The notes: generated from the sequence alone by a model not told the origin. DNA of 64,000 bases from Salipiger mangrovisoli (GCF_015223355.1 NZ_JADFFK010000023.1:26449-90448), one strand, 5' to 3'; shown: positions 44,902 through 54,556, numbered from the stretch's first letter. Program-made: numbers and translations.

Positions 44902-46701
44902 TCAGTCGTCCATCTTGAGGGCGGAGATGAAGGCCTCCTGCGGGATCTCGACCTTGCCGAACTGCCGCATCTTCTTCTTGCCGGCCTTCTGCTTCTCGAG
45001 CAGCTTCTTCTTCCGGGTGGCGTCGCCGCCGTAGCACTTGGCGGTCACGTCCTTGCGCATCGCCGAAAGCGTTTCGCGTGCGATCACCTTGCCGCCGATC
45101 GCCGCCTGGATCGGGATCTTGAACATGTGGCGGGGGATCAGCTCTTTCAGCTTCTCGCACATTGCCCGGCCGCGCATCTCGGCGCGGTCGCGGTGAACCA
45201 GCATCGACAGCGCGTCCACCGCCTCGTCGTTCACCAGGATCGACATGCGCACGAGGTTGTCCTCGCGGTAGCCGATCATCTGGTAGTCGAACGACGCGTA
45301 GCCCTTGGTCACCGACTTGAGGCGGTCGTAGAAGTCGAACACCACCTCGTTCAGCGGCAGGTCGTAGACCACCATGGCACGGTTGCCCGCATAGGTGAGG
45401 TCGAGCTGCAACCCGCGGCGGTCCTGGCAAAGCTTGAGCACGTCGCCGAGGTATTCGTCGGGCACCAGGATCGTGGCCTTGATGCGCGGCTCCTCGACGT
45501 GGTCCACCTTCGACATGTCGGGCATGTCGGCGGGGTTGTGCAGGTCGATCTTCGTGTCGTCCTTCATGTAGACGTGGTAGATCACCGACGGCGCGGTGGT
45601 GATCAGCTCGATGTCATACTCGCGCTCGAGGCGGTCGCGGATCACCTCGAGGTGCAGCAGCCCGAGGAAGCCGCAGCGGAAGCCGAAGCCAAGCGCCGCC
45701 GAGGTTTCCATCTCGTAGCTGAAGGAGGCGTCGTTCAGCGCCAGCTTCTCGATCGCGTCGCGCAGGTCCTCGAACTCGGCGCTGTCGACCGGGAAGAGAC
45801 CGCAGAACACCACCGGAACCGAGGGCTTGAAGCCCGGCAGGGGCTTCTCGGCGCCCTTCTTCTCGTGGGTGATCGTATCGCCGACCTTGGTGTCGCGCAC
45901 CTGCTTGATCTGCGCGGTGAGGAAGCCGATCTCGCCCGGACCCAGCTCGTCGACGTTCTGCATCGCGGGGCGGAAGACGCCGATCCGGTCGACGGGATAG
46001 GTCGCGCCGGTCTGCATCATCTTGATCTTGTCGCCCTTCTTCAGGACGCCGTCCATGATCCGCACAAGGACGACGACGCCGAGATAGGCGTCGTACCAGC
46101 TGTCGACCAGCATCGCCTTCAGCGGCGCGTCGCGTTCGCCCGTGGGGGCGGGCAGCCGGTGCACGATGGCTTCCAGCGTTTCCTTGATGCCGAGGCCGGA
46201 CTTGGCCGAGACCAGCAGAGCGTGCTCGGCGTCGATGCCGATCACGTCCTCGATCTGTTCCTTGACGCGCTCGGGCTCCGAGGCGGGCAGATCGATCTTG
46301 TTGAGCACCGGCACGATCTCGTGGTCGGCGTCGATCGCCTGGTAGACGTTGGCGAGCGTCTGCGCCTCGACGCCCTGGGTGCTGTCGACGACCAGCAGCG
46401 AACCTTCGACGGCGCGCATCGAACGCGACACTTCATAGGCAAAGTCGACGTGTCCGGGGGTGTCGATCAGGTTGAGCACGTATTGCTCGCCATTGTCGGC
46501 GATATACTCGATCCGGACGGTGTTCGCCTTGATGGTGATGCCGCGCTCGCGCTCGATATCCATCGCGTCGAGCAGCTGCTCCTTCATCTCGCGTTCCGAG
46601 ACGGTGTTGGTGGATTGGATCAGCCGGTCGGCCAGGGTGGATTTCCCGTGGTCGATGTGGGCAACGATGGAGAAGTTACGGATATGCGCGAGATCGGTCA
46701 T
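44902..46701 (-). CDS. lepA: Elongation factor 4 (LepA)
   Basis: 599 residues from ATG 46701. The GTPase motifs are AHIDHGKST (about 14-22), DTPGH (about 80) and NKID (about 134). The LepA-specific C-terminal domain ends [20 protein letters not shown]. It is a membrane-associated translational GTPase acting on ribosomes in initiation or back-translocation. The open frame extends far upstream, but the standard N-terminus [20 protein letters not shown] fixes the start. Confidence 0.97.
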   Translation of the reverse strand: MTDLAHIRNFSIVAHIDHGKSTLADRLIQSTNTVSEREMKEQLLDAMDIERERGITIKANTVRIEYIADNGEQYVLNLIDTPGHVDFAYEVSRSMRAVEGSLLVVDSTQGVEAQTLANVYQAIDADHEIVPVLNKIDLPASEPERVKEQIEDVIGIDAEHALLVSAKSGLGIKETLEAIVHRLPAPTGERDAPLKAMLVDSWYDAYLGVVVLVRIMDGVLKKGDKIKMMQTGATYPVDRIGVFRPAMQNVDELGPGEIGFLTAQIKQVRDTKVGDTITHEKKGAEKPLPGFKPSVPVVFCGLFPVDSAEFEDLRDAIEKLALNDASFSYEMETSAALGFGFRCGFLGLLHLEVIRDRLEREYDIELITTAPSVIYHVYMKDDTKIDLHNPADMPDMSKVDHVEEPRIKATILVPDEYLGDVLKLCQDRRGLQLDLTYAGNRAMVVYDLPLNEVVFDFYDRLKSVTKGYASFDYQMIGYREDNLVRMSILVNDEAVDALSMLVHRDRAEMRGRAMCEKLKELIPRHMFKIPIQAAIGGKVIARETLSAMRKDVTAKCYGGDATRKKKLLEKQKAGKKKMRQFGKVEIPQEAFISALKMDD

Positions 46702-47073
46702 GATTGGCCCGATATGTAAGGCTTTTGGCGTCCGGTCAAGCCGGATCGAAGGGCAGGCGGCGCGGCTGCGCCGATGCGCCTCATCTCCCTGCATTTCCTG
46801 ACGCGGCGGCGGGTTTGGCGCAAGGCGCGCCAAGCGCCATGCCGCCGCCGCGCGCGGCACGCTTTCAGGGCCACCTCTCTCGGGGCGGATTGGCGGCCGG
46901 GTGAACTGGTAGACGGTGGCGATGCGATGTCGCCGCCTAGCGTCGCGGCAGCTGTTGTCCAACAACGAATCGGTGAATTGAAACCGCCGCCCGCTTCGGG
47001 CATCTTCGGGAAAACTCCGGACCAGCGGGCAGAAGACCCGTGGAGTGACGGGCAGTGTTGAGAGAGCAGGCGG
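46702..47073. other. Divergent intergenic region
   Basis: 372 bp between lepA and the small lipoprotein gene. It holds a small inverted repeat GTTGT-CCA-ACAAC (46954-46966). No coding frame looks real. It should contain both divergent promoters. Confidence 0.5.
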
Positions 47074-47406
47074 ATGAAACCGATATTTCTGGTGACGATT
47101 CTGGCGTTGGTGGCGGGCTGCGGGGGCGGCTCGGGGTCGGGCTACAGGTACTATGCGCAGGGGCCAGTCAGCAAAGCCTGCATGAGTTCGGATCGAAAAG
47201 CCCGCAATGACGCGCTCTGCGGCTGCGTGCAGGCGGCGGCCAACGACGAGCTGCGCTCGGGCGATCAGCGCCGGGCGGTCAACTTCTACCGTGACCCGCA
47301 CCAGGCCCAGGAGGTGCGCCAGTCGAGCCGCCAGTCGGACAAGGACTTCTGGAGCCGCTACTCGGCCTTCGTGAAGCGTGCCGAGCGGATGTGCACCGGG
47401 CTCTGA
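47074..47406 (+). CDS. Small lipoprotein of a conserved roseobacter family
   Basis: 110 residues with the lipobox LVAGCGGG (cysteine about 16). The mature part has paired cysteines: [21 protein letters not shown] and a final RMCTGL. Related proteins are often annotated as arginine transporters without basis; nothing here suggests transport. Probably an outer-membrane-anchored periplasmic protein. Confidence 0.75.
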   Translation: MKPIFLVTILALVAGCGGGSGSGYRYYAQGPVSKACMSSDRKARNDALCGCVQAAANDELRSGDQRRAVNFYRDPHQAQEVRQSSRQSDKDFWSRYSAFVKRAERMCTGL

Positions 47407-47430
47407 GCCCGTCCGGCACCTTCCGCAGCC

Positions 47431-48717
47431 TCAGCTTGCCGCGCGCAGCGGTCGCCGCACGATCCGTGCCTCGGCGCTGCGGGCATGGCCTTCCATTCCC
47501 TCGGCGCGGCTGATTCCGGCGCTGGCGCGGGCCAGGTCGGGCAGCGCCTCGGGCGCGGCCTCCTGCCACGTCACGCATTTGAGGAACTTGTGCACCGAGA
47601 GCCCGCCGGTGTGGCGCGCGGCGCCGCCGGTCGGCAGGACATGGTTCGGACCCGCGGCCTTGTCGCCGAAGGTCACGGTGGTGCCGGCTCCAAGGAACAG
47701 CGCGCCGTAGCAGCGCAGCCGCGCCCGCCACCACGGCAGATCGCGCGCCATCACGTGCAGGTGCTCGGGGGCATAGCGGTCGGCAAGCGCGGCCATCTCC
47801 TCGCGCGTGTCGCAGAGCATCACTTCGCCGAGGTGCGCCCAGGCGTCGCGGGCGGCGCAGCGGTTCGGCTCGGGCAGGGTCTCGGCCATCTGCGGCAGTC
47901 GCGCCAGAACCGCCTCTGCAAGCGGACGGTGGTCGGTGGCCAGCCAGACCGGGGAATTGCCGCCATGCTCGGCCTGTCCAAGCAGGTCGAGCGCCACCAG
48001 TTCCGGGTCGGCGCTGGCATCGGCGAGGATCATCACGTCGGTCGGCCCAGCCACCATGTCGATTCCCACCGGCCCGAAGAGCTGCCGCTTGGCCTCGGCG
48101 ACGAACGGATTGCCCGGCCCGGCGAGGATGTCGGCCCGCGGCATTCCGAAAAGCCCCAACGCCAGCGCCGCGATGCCCTGCACCCCGCCGAGTGCCAGCA
48201 TCTCGTCCACCCCGGCCAGGTGCAGAGCATGCAGGATTGCCGGAGGGATGCCGCCCTGACCGGGCGGCGAGCAGGCGATCACCCGGCCGACCCCGGCGGC
48301 GCGGGCGGTGGTCACGGTCATCAGCGCCGAGGCGATGTGGGCATAGCGCCCGCCCGGCACGTAGCAGCCGGCGCAGCCGACCGGAATCAGCCGCTGCCCT
48401 GCGCGCAGGCCGGGGCGCAGCTCGATTTCGAACTCCTGCACCGAGGCCCGCTGCGCCTCTGCAAAAGCGCGGATGTTGGCATGGGCATAGGCGATGTCCT
48501 CGACCAGCGTGACCGGCAGGGCGCGCTGTGCCTCGGCGAGGCGCGCCGTCGGCAGCACGATCTCGCCCTGCCAGCCGTCCAGTCGCGCGGCATAGTCGAG
48601 CGCCGCCGCCTCGCCCTCGGCGCGCAGCCTCGCCAGCATGATCTGCACGATATCGGCGGTGTCGGCGGTGCTGTGAGCGGGCAGGCCGGGGGCGGCTTTG
48701 AGAGGGGTCACGGTCAT
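47431..48717 (-). CDS. HisD-family dehydrogenase paralogue
   Basis: 428 residues from ATG 48717. Family motifs are GCYVPGGRYAHIASALMTV (about 119-137), AGPGNPFVAEAKRQLFGPVGIDMVAGPTD, LLGQAEHGGNSPVWLATD with the Gln/His zinc ligands, YAPEHLHVMARD with the catalytic Glu-His, and NHVLPTGGAARHTGGLSVHKFLK. The last motif resembles sulfopropanediol 3-dehydrogenase (HpsN)-type paralogues. It stands outside any his operon and faces a LysR gene, so it is probably a catabolic alcohol dehydrogenase rather than true histidinol dehydrogenase. Confidence 0.8.
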   Translation of the reverse strand: MTVTPLKAAPGLPAHSTADTADIVQIMLARLRAEGEAAALDYAARLDGWQGEIVLPTARLAEAQRALPVTLVEDIAYAHANIRAFAEAQRASVQEFEIELRPGLRAGQRLIPVGCAGCYVPGGRYAHIASALMTVTTARAAGVGRVIACSPPGQGGIPPAILHALHLAGVDEMLALGGVQGIAALALGLFGMPRADILAGPGNPFVAEAKRQLFGPVGIDMVAGPTDVMILADASADPELVALDLLGQAEHGGNSPVWLATDHRPLAEAVLARLPQMAETLPEPNRCAARDAWAHLGEVMLCDTREEMAALADRYAPEHLHVMARDLPWWRARLRCYGALFLGAGTTVTFGDKAAGPNHVLPTGGAARHTGGLSVHKFLKCVTWQEAAPEALPDLARASAGISRAEGMEGHARSAEARIVRRPLRAAS

Positions 48718-48836
48718 TGGGTCTGGCTCATGCCTGATCTTGGGGAGTTTCGGAAAAAGTGAATCTGTGCCAGTCTTCGACACGGGCAGGGCGGAGTGGG
48801 CCGGGGCGGTACCCGGTTCAGGTGAGGGATGAGTTT

Positions 48837-49805
48837 ATGCTGATGAAAGGGATCAGCCTGCGCGGCCTCGAGGTGTTCGAGGCGCTGGCGGGGACCGGCT
48901 CCGTGGCGCAGGCGGCCGAACGCACCGGGCTCAGCCAGCCGGCGGTCAGCCAGCAGCTGCGCAACCTTGAATCCGCGCTTGGCATCGATCTGGTCGACCA
49001 CGGGCGCAGGCCGATGCAACTGACCCCGGCGGGGCGCACCTTCCTGATGCGGACGCAGGCGGTGCTCGGGCAGCTCCGGCTGGCGCAGAACGAGCTCACG
49101 GTGATGGACCTGACCCATCTGGCGCAGCTCAACCTCGGGGTGATCGACGATTTCGACAACGACCTGACGCCGCAGCTGGTGACCATCCTGGCCGAGAACA
49201 TGACTCGCTGTCGCTTCAAGCTGGTCACCGCGCCGAGCCACGAGATCATGGAATCCATGGTGGACCGCCGCCTGCATATCGCGATCGCGGCCAGCCCCGG
49301 CATCGCGACGCCCGGCGTGATCGAATATCCGCTGGTGCGAGACCCCTTCGTGCTGGTTGCGCCGCGCGGCAAGGCGCGCGAGGCGGGCGGGACCGAGGCC
49401 TTGATGTCGGCCCTGCCGATGTTGCGCTACGACCGCGACCAGATGATCGGCCGCCAGATCGAGGCGCATCTGTCGCGGCTCAAGCTGGATTTTCCCGAGC
49501 GTTTCGAGATCGGCGCGCATCTGTCCCTGATGACGCTGGTGGCGCGTGGCGTCGGCTGGGGCATCACCACGCCGCTCGGCTACATGCGCGCGGCGCGGGT
49601 GCACGACCGGATCGAGGCGCATCCGCTGCCGATCAAGCCCTTCGCACGGACCATCTCGCTCTTTGCCGCCGCCGATTGGGCCGACCGCGTGCCGCGAGAC
49701 GTGGCACGCACCATGCGCCAGCTTGTCGCGGATCTGGTGATCACCCCCGCGCTGCGCCAGCTGCCCTGGCTGGAGGGCAAGCTCCACCTGCTCGAAGGCG
49801 ACTGA
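48837..49805 (+). CDS. LysR-family transcriptional regulator
   Basis: 322 residues from ATG 48837. The N-terminal helix-turn-helix is AGTGSVAQAAERTGLSQPAVSQQLRNLE (about 18-45). The effector domain runs from about 95 to 300 (LNLGVIDDFDNDLTPQLV, LMTLVARGVGWGITTPLGY). Divergent from the HisD paralogue with 119 bp between starts, the standard layout for a LysR regulator and its target. Confidence 0.93.
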   Translation: MLMKGISLRGLEVFEALAGTGSVAQAAERTGLSQPAVSQQLRNLESALGIDLVDHGRRPMQLTPAGRTFLMRTQAVLGQLRLAQNELTVMDLTHLAQLNLGVIDDFDNDLTPQLVTILAENMTRCRFKLVTAPSHEIMESMVDRRLHIAIAASPGIATPGVIEYPLVRDPFVLVAPRGKAREAGGTEALMSALPMLRYDRDQMIGRQIEAHLSRLKLDFPERFEIGAHLSLMTLVARGVGWGITTPLGYMRAARVHDRIEAHPLPIKPFARTISLFAAADWADRVPRDVARTMRQLVADLVITPALRQLPWLEGKLHLLEGD

Positions 49806-49994
49806 GCCGGCGCAGAAAGAGAAGGCGGACATGGGCGACGTTCCGGAACATAAGCGTTTCGGAAACTAGAAGGGGAGGGGCGAGCCCCGGCGCAAGCGCC
49901 TTCGCGCGCAATTCGAAAACAGGAATGCGCAGATTCCAAAAAGGAAAATCGGCGTCGGCGTCAGCCCGGAAACCGGGCAGCGCTGGTTCCTGCC

Positions 49995-50759
49995 TCAGGC
50001 CGTCAGGTCAAGGAAAGTCCGCACCGCCGCTTCGAACTCGCGCGGCTTCTCGGCGTGCAGCCAGTGACCGCAGCCGGGCAGCTTGGCGAATTTCGCCGCC
50101 GGGAAGAGCGACCGGATGCGCGCGCGGTGCTCGGGCAGCACGTAATGCGACTCGGCCCCCGAGAGGAACAGCGCAGGGCGGTCGAACTGCGCCTCGATCT
50201 CGGGGAAACCGAGGATCTTCGGCATCTCGGATTCGAGCACGTCGAGGTTCAGCTTCCAGCGCTTGTCCTTGAGGTCGAGCGACTGGGTGAAGAAGCTGCA
50301 CAGGGTGGGATCCTCGAGCACCTCGGAGAGCTGGGCGTTGGCATCCGAGCGCTTCTCGATGGCCGACAGGTCGACGCTGCGCATGGCGGCGATGTTCTGG
50401 TTCTGATCGTGGCTGTAGGGCACCGGCGCGATGTCGGCCAGGATCGCCCGATTGACCAGATCGGGCCGGGTCAGCGCCAGCACCATTGTCGCCTTGCCGC
50501 CCATCGAATGGCCCAGCACGTCGGCAGGGCCGCCGAGGCTCTCGATCACCTCGGCGATGTCGCCGGCCATGTCGAGATAATTGTGGCTGTCGCGCCACGG
50601 GCTGTCCCCGTGGTTGCGCTGGTCCACGGCGATCACCTCGCGCCGGTCCGACAGGCGCTTCGAGATCACGCCCCAGTTGCGCGCGGAACCGAAGAGCCCG
50701 TGGACAATCACGAGCGGCGGTTGGTCGGTGGCGGAGCCGTGGCGGATCATGTTCAGCAT
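49995..50759 (-). CDS. Alpha/beta-hydrolase (YbfF-like esterase)
   Basis: 254 residues. The oxyanion region is VIVHGLFGSARNWG (about 17-30), then DQRNHGDSP, the nucleophile elbow GHSMGG (about 84-89, Ser), a catalytic Asp probably near 115, and the His in GCGHWLHAEKP (about 234). The layout matches the YbfF group, which cleaves short acyl esters, including acyl-CoA. Substrate unknown. Confidence 0.88.
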   Translation of the reverse strand: MLNMIRHGSATDQPPLVIVHGLFGSARNWGVISKRLSDRREVIAVDQRNHGDSPWRDSHNYLDMAGDIAEVIESLGGPADVLGHSMGGKATMVLALTRPDLVNRAILADIAPVPYSHDQNQNIAAMRSVDLSAIEKRSDANAQLSEVLEDPTLCSFFTQSLDLKDKRWKLNLDVLESEMPKILGFPEIEAQFDRPALFLSGAESHYVLPEHRARIRSLFPAAKFAKLPGCGHWLHAEKPREFEAAVRTFLDLTA

Positions 50760-50817
50760 GGGCCCTGTCTAGGGCGCGGGCGGGGACCAGAAAAGGGCAA
50801 AACGCGCCGGGCCGGGG

Positions 50818-50861
50818 CAAATCTCTTCGAAGAGATTTGCAACCTCCTTCGAAGGAGGTTG
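50818..50861. repeat. Two adjacent perfect 22-bp palindromes
   Basis: CAAATCTCTTC plus its exact reverse complement (50818-50839) is followed with no gap by CAACCTCCTTC plus its reverse complement (50840-50861). Both centre on TTCGAA. They lie between the divergent hydrolase and a small membrane-protein gene, and could form two stacked hairpins in RNA or bind a dimeric protein. Confidence 0.8.
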
Positions 50862-50917
50862 GCGCCGCCCCGCCGTTGCGGCTTGCGCGCGGGCGGCAAA
50901 TGCCCGAGGTTCGCGCC

Positions 50918-51283
50918 ATGGATCAGGACCCCAAGATCGGTGCCCGGCTGATGCCGCTTCTCGAGAGCCGCCTCGGCCTCGGTAAGGGCAGCTTCGAGCA
51001 GCGCGCGCGCCGCGCCGCTCCGCGGCTGCCGCGATGGGCGCGGCGCGACCTTGCAACATTGCGCCGGGCGCAGGGCATGGTCGGCAACCCCAAGCTTGCC
51101 ATGAGGCTTGACGAGGCCGAGCTTTCCCGCGCCGAATCCCGGATTGCCCGGCATCTCGAGGCGATCGACGTGAAGGCGCGGCGCAGCCATTGGCGGCTCG
51201 GCGTGCTGGCCGGGCTGATGTTCAACCTCGCGCTGCTCGCGGCGCTGCTGGCGGGTGCCTACTACCTCCTGATCCGCAGCTGA
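50918..51283 (+). CDS. Small membrane protein, unknown function
   Basis: 121 residues from ATG 50918 (an in-frame ATG at 50900 would add six). A basic, helical N-terminal part (RRAAPRLPRWARRDLATLRRAQG, DEAELSRAESRIARHLEAID) precedes one C-terminal membrane helix LGVLAGLMFNLALLAALLAG. It is tail-anchored with the basic part in the cytosol. No family recognised. Its end overlaps the convergent NUDIX gene by 22 bp. Confidence 0.65.
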   Translation: MDQDPKIGARLMPLLESRLGLGKGSFEQRARRAAPRLPRWARRDLATLRRAQGMVGNPKLAMRLDEAELSRAESRIARHLEAIDVKARRSHWRLGVLAGLMFNLALLAALLAGAYYLLIRS

Positions 51284-51996
51284 CGCTTCGGCTTGCTGTT
51301 TTCCGGCGCGCCGGGTGCGCGGCCGTTGAGGCGCAGGAACAGGCTTTCCTCGTCGTCGTTGCGGAAGAAGGGCACCGAGCTCGGCGCGCGGCGATCGGTG
51401 ACCCGTGCGGCGATTTCGGCCAGCACCACCTCGGTGATGAACGGCAGGTCGAAGCGGCGCACCTCGTCGAGCGGCACCCATTGCAGGTGCGACAGCTCGT
51501 CCGAGGCCGCCGAAAAGTCATCGGGATCGGTTTTCAGCGCCTCCGCATCCACCAGGAAGAAACGCGCATCGAAGCGACGCGGGCGGCCGGGCGGGGTGAT
51601 GGCGCGGAAGACGAATTGCAGCGCCGAGGCCGACGGGCGGTGGCCGGTTTCGGCAAATCCCTCCCATCCCGCCGGCGGCGTCGGCCATTTGCCGGGCCAG
51701 CCCAGCACCTGCCCGGTTTCCTCCCAGAGCTCGCGGATCGCCGCCGCGGCCAGCGCCGGGGCCCGCCCTGCGGGGGCGTCCTCTTCCAACCGGGTGGCGC
51801 AGGCCGCCGGCAGCGGCGCGGCGAGCTTGACCTCGGCGTCGGCGTCGTCCACCGCGCCGCCGGGAAAGACGAACTTGTTGGGCATGAAGGCCGCTCCCGC
51901 GCCGCGCTGTCCCATCAACACGCTCGGGCGGCTGTCGCGGTCGCGCAGCACGATCACCGTGGCTGCGTCGCGGATGGCTGTCTTGTCGCTGCTCAT
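51262..51996 (-). CDS. NUDIX hydrolase
   Basis: 244 residues from ATG 51996 (ATG 52002 is an alternative; AGGGGA is better spaced from 51996). The N-terminal strand is RDAATVIVLRDRDSRPSVLMGQR; FVFPGGAVDDAD begins the Nudix box, which continues after an insertion as AAIRELWEETGQVLG. The long insertion and C-terminal domain resemble the NUDT19/RppH-unlike group that acts on CoA or other nucleoside diphosphates. Substrate not determinable. Confidence 0.85.
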   Translation of the reverse strand: MSSDKTAIRDAATVIVLRDRDSRPSVLMGQRGAGAAFMPNKFVFPGGAVDDADAEVKLAAPLPAACATRLEEDAPAGRAPALAAAAIRELWEETGQVLGWPGKWPTPPAGWEGFAETGHRPSASALQFVFRAITPPGRPRRFDARFFLVDAEALKTDPDDFSAASDELSHLQWVPLDEVRRFDLPFITEVVLAEIAARVTDRRAPSSVPFFRNDDEESLFLRLNGRAPGAPENSKPKRQLRIRR

Positions 51997-52051
51997 GCGC
52001 ATTCCCCTGCGTCTTGTGTTGGCTCGCGGGGATCGCGCTTGCGCGCCGCTC

Positions 52052-52453
52052 CTAGCGGTCGCGCGCGAAGCCGTGCATCTCGCGCGCCCACTGGAAGCCG
52101 ACGATCGCCCCCTTCAGTCGCGGCAGAAGGTAGAGGGAAAGCCCGATGCAGCCAATAAGGAAGATGGTGACCAGGATCAGTGGTTCGGGGCGCCAGGTGG
52201 TGAACACCCAGAGCAGCGCCGGGGCCATGATGTGGCCGACGATGAGGATGGTCAGATAGGCCGGGCCGTCGTCGGCGCGGTGGTGGTGCAGCTCTTCCCG
52301 GCAGACGGGGCAGTGATCGCGCACTTTGAGATAGGACCGGAGGATCGGACCGTTGCCGCAGTTTGGGCAGCGGCAGCGAAAGCCGCGCCAGACGGCGGGC
52401 CAGGTTTCGCGTTCCTGCGACAGATCGGACATGGGATGCACTTTCGAAGTCAT
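52052..52453 (-). CDS. DUF983 membrane protein
   Basis: 133 residues from ATG 52453; ATG 52432 is also possible. Two CxxC pairs (RCRCPNCGNGPIL and DHCPVCREEL) form a probable zinc ribbon, followed by two membrane helices (LTILIVGHIMAPALLWVFTTW and LILVTIFLIGCIGLSLYLLP). DUF983 proteins are inner-membrane proteins of unknown function, common in alphaproteobacteria. Confidence 0.88.
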   Translation of the reverse strand: MTSKVHPMSDLSQERETWPAVWRGFRCRCPNCGNGPILRSYLKVRDHCPVCREELHHHRADDGPAYLTILIVGHIMAPALLWVFTTWRPEPLILVTIFLIGCIGLSLYLLPRLKGAIVGFQWAREMHGFARDR

Positions 52454-52825
52454 ATCCCAAAGGTGGCGCATGACCGGCCGCATGGGAAGAGGACAGAGGC
52501 GCGCAGCGGCGTGATGTCGCAAACAAGACCGGCAGAGTCAGGTTTTCCAAGACGTCGGGAGGCAGGCGCACCGGGGACGGGCTGCCATATATCCTTTTCC
52601 GCAAGTCGGAAGTCCGGGACCCGCGATGCAGAAAGCAAACGGATGTTTTCGATTTAAGTGACTTTAATTAATCGATTTTCTTGTTCAGTCCGGCTCGCGC
52701 TCCTGTCCTTCTCAAAAAATCTTCGCCGGTATGCGACGGAGTTTGCGCCGCCGCGCGTGGAAGCTTGTGATCGGACGGCAAGACCGCCGCCGACACGATA
52801 CGCGATGAATGAGGAGATCGCAGCG
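52454..52825. other. Divergent promoter region with AT-rich core
   Basis: 372 bp. Positions 52640-52685 are notably AT-rich and include an inverted repeat TCGATT (52650-52655) / AATCGA (52670-52675) around TTTAATTAA. This is the likely promoter region of the EF-hand gene and may be the target of the downstream ECF sigma factor, though no clear -35 AAC element was fixed. Confidence 0.45.
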
Positions 52826-53521
52826 ATGACACGCATGAACAAACTGATGACCGGCGCTGCCCTCGTGGTCCTGGGCACGGCGAGCCTTGCCTTTGCTGCA
52901 TCCGACGCCAAGCCGACCGACCAGCGCGGCGCGCGACCGGCGCCGATGACGCAGATGTTCGAGAGCTTCGACAGCGACGGCGACGGGTCGATCAGTCGTG
53001 AGGAATTTGCAGGGCACGGCCCCGCCGCGGGCTTCACCGAGGCCTTTGCGACCGCCGACGCGGATGGCAACGGTCTGCTGGAGGGCGATGAGCTGATCGC
53101 CTTCGCCGACGCCCGCCGGGCGGCGCGCGAGGCGCAGCAGCTCGAGATGCGCAAGGCGCGCATGGAGCAGCGGATGCTCGAGCGGTTCGACGCCGACAAG
53201 GACGGCAAGCTGTCGCTCGAGGAGATGCAGGCGCAGGGGCCGATGGGCTTCTTCGACCGCTTCGATGCCGACGAGGACGGCTTGGTGACCGCCGATGAAC
53301 TGGCGGCCGCCGGCCCGATGCGCGGCCAGCAGCGCGACATGGAGCATGGCCCCAAGGCGGACCGGATGATGCGCCATGAGGATGGGCCGCGGTCCTGGCA
53401 CGGTGAGCGGGAGCATGATCAGGGCGGCAAGGGCTTCAAGCGCGGCCCGCAGGATGGCGATGGTCCGCGCGACGGACAAGGTCCGCGCGGCGGCATGATG
53501 CGGGACTTCTGGCAGTACTGA
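52826..53521 (+). CDS. Exported EF-hand calcium-binding protein
   Basis: 231 residues from ATG 52826 with GAGGAG 9 bp upstream. The signal peptide ends near LAFAASD. Four EF-hand loops follow: DSDGDGSISREEF, DADGNGLLEGDEL, DADKDGKLSLEEM and DADEDGLVTADEL. The C-terminal 60 residues are rich in Gly, Asp, His, Arg and Met. Probably periplasmic and calcium-binding. It directly precedes the sigma-factor operon (72 bp) and may be its input or target. Confidence 0.88.
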   Translation: MTRMNKLMTGAALVVLGTASLAFAASDAKPTDQRGARPAPMTQMFESFDSDGDGSISREEFAGHGPAAGFTEAFATADADGNGLLEGDELIAFADARRAAREAQQLEMRKARMEQRMLERFDADKDGKLSLEEMQAQGPMGFFDRFDADEDGLVTADELAAAGPMRGQQRDMEHGPKADRMMRHEDGPRSWHGEREHDQGGKGFKRGPQDGDGPRDGQGPRGGMMRDFWQY

Positions 53522-53593
53522 GGTGAACGGGACCGGGCCGCCTGCCGCGGCCCGGTCCTTGCGCGGTCCGGGACTTCGGGCTAGCGCAATGGG

Positions 53594-54187
53594 ATGGACC
53601 GGATGCCTTATGACGCGATGAACGGGGACAGCGACGAGACCCTGCTTGCGGCCTATGCCGCGGGCGATCAGGCCGCGGCGCGCGCCCTTGTGCAGCGGCT
53701 CGGCCCGCGCGCCTTTGGTCATGCCGTGCGTATGCTGGGTGACCGGGCCGAGGCAGAGGACGTCGCGCAGGAGGCCCTGCTGCGGCTCTGGCGCGCGGCG
53801 CCGGGCTGGCGTGACGGCGAGGCGAAGGTGTCGACCTGGCTCTACCGCGTGGTTGCAAACCTCTGCATTGACCGGATGCGCAGGCGTCGCGGCGGCACGG
53901 TGGACCTCGACGATATCGCGGAACCGGCCGATCCTGCGCCCGGTGCCGAGGCGACCCTCCAGGGGCGCGCCCGTGAGGGGGCGCTGCAGGAGGCGCTCGG
54001 GGCCCTGCCGGAGCGCCAGCGTCAGGCCGTGGTGCTGCGGCATCTCGAAGGACTTTCAAACCCGGAAATTGCCGGGATCATGGACTTGGGCGTGCGCGCG
54101 GTGGAAAGTCTGACCGCGCGGGGACGCAAGGCGCTGGAGGCCCTGCTGGCCGGGCGGCGCGCAGAGCTGGGGTATGACGATGACTGA
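53594..54187 (+). CDS. ECF-type RNA polymerase sigma factor
   Basis: 197 residues. Region 2 is FGHAVRMLGDRAEAEDVAQEALLRLWRAAPGW (region 2.1-2.2), and VSTWLYRVVANLCIDRMRRRR is region 2.3-2.4. Region 4 is LGALPERQRQAVVLRHLEGLSNPEIAGIMDL. ATG 53594 is used; ATG 53603 is also possible. It overlaps the next gene by 14 bp, so sigma factor and membrane partner are coupled. Confidence 0.93.
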   Translation: MDRMPYDAMNGDSDETLLAAYAAGDQAAARALVQRLGPRAFGHAVRMLGDRAEAEDVAQEALLRLWRAAPGWRDGEAKVSTWLYRVVANLCIDRMRRRRGGTVDLDDIAEPADPAPGAEATLQGRAREGALQEALGALPERQRQAVVLRHLEGLSNPEIAGIMDLGVRAVESLTARGRKALEALLAGRRAELGYDDD

Positions 54188-54554
54188 TCAGCGCAGGAAG
54201 GAAGAGGGGGCACTGGCCCCGCTGTTCGAGGCCGAACGGCGCGACGCACCCATGCCCTCTGGCGACTGGATGGCCCGCATGGAGGCACTGGCGCTCGCAG
54301 AGCAGCCCGCGCCGAGGCCGGAAGATGTGCGATCTGCGCCGCCGCGGCGGGGCGTTGCCAGCTGGCGCGAGGCGCTGCGCGTCTTCGGCGGCTGGCCTGC
54401 GCTGGCGGGGCTGGCGGCGGCCTGCGCCGCGGGCGTGTGGATCGGGGTTGCCTCGCCCCAGACCATGACCACCTGGCTGTCCACCGACAGCAGCACTTCG
54501 CTCTCGGCGATCGATCCGGCGAGCGGCTTTGACTACGCGATGTTGGGACTTTGA
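54174..54554 (+). CDS. Single-pass membrane protein, candidate anti-sigma factor (CnrY-like position)
   Basis: 126 residues. The cytosolic N-terminal part (about 1-75) includes LAPLFEAERRDAPMPSGDWM. One membrane helix follows, WPALAGLAAACAAGVWIGVA (about 74-93), then a short periplasmic tail. This size and topology fit anti-sigma factors such as CnrY that hold an ECF factor at the membrane, but I see no sequence motif proving it. Overlaps the sigma gene. Confidence 0.7.
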   Translation: MTMTDQRRKEEGALAPLFEAERRDAPMPSGDWMARMEALALAEQPAPRPEDVRSAPPRRGVASWREALRVFGGWPALAGLAAACAAGVWIGVASPQTMTTWLSTDSSTSLSAIDPASGFDYAMLGL

Positions 54555-54556
54555 AA

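Noticed and set aside
49831..49869. A 12-codon frame beginning ATGGGCGACGTTCCGG after the LysR gene
   Set aside because: It has a plausible start but is too short to call; it may be a leader peptide or the stub of a lost gene, with no further evidence.
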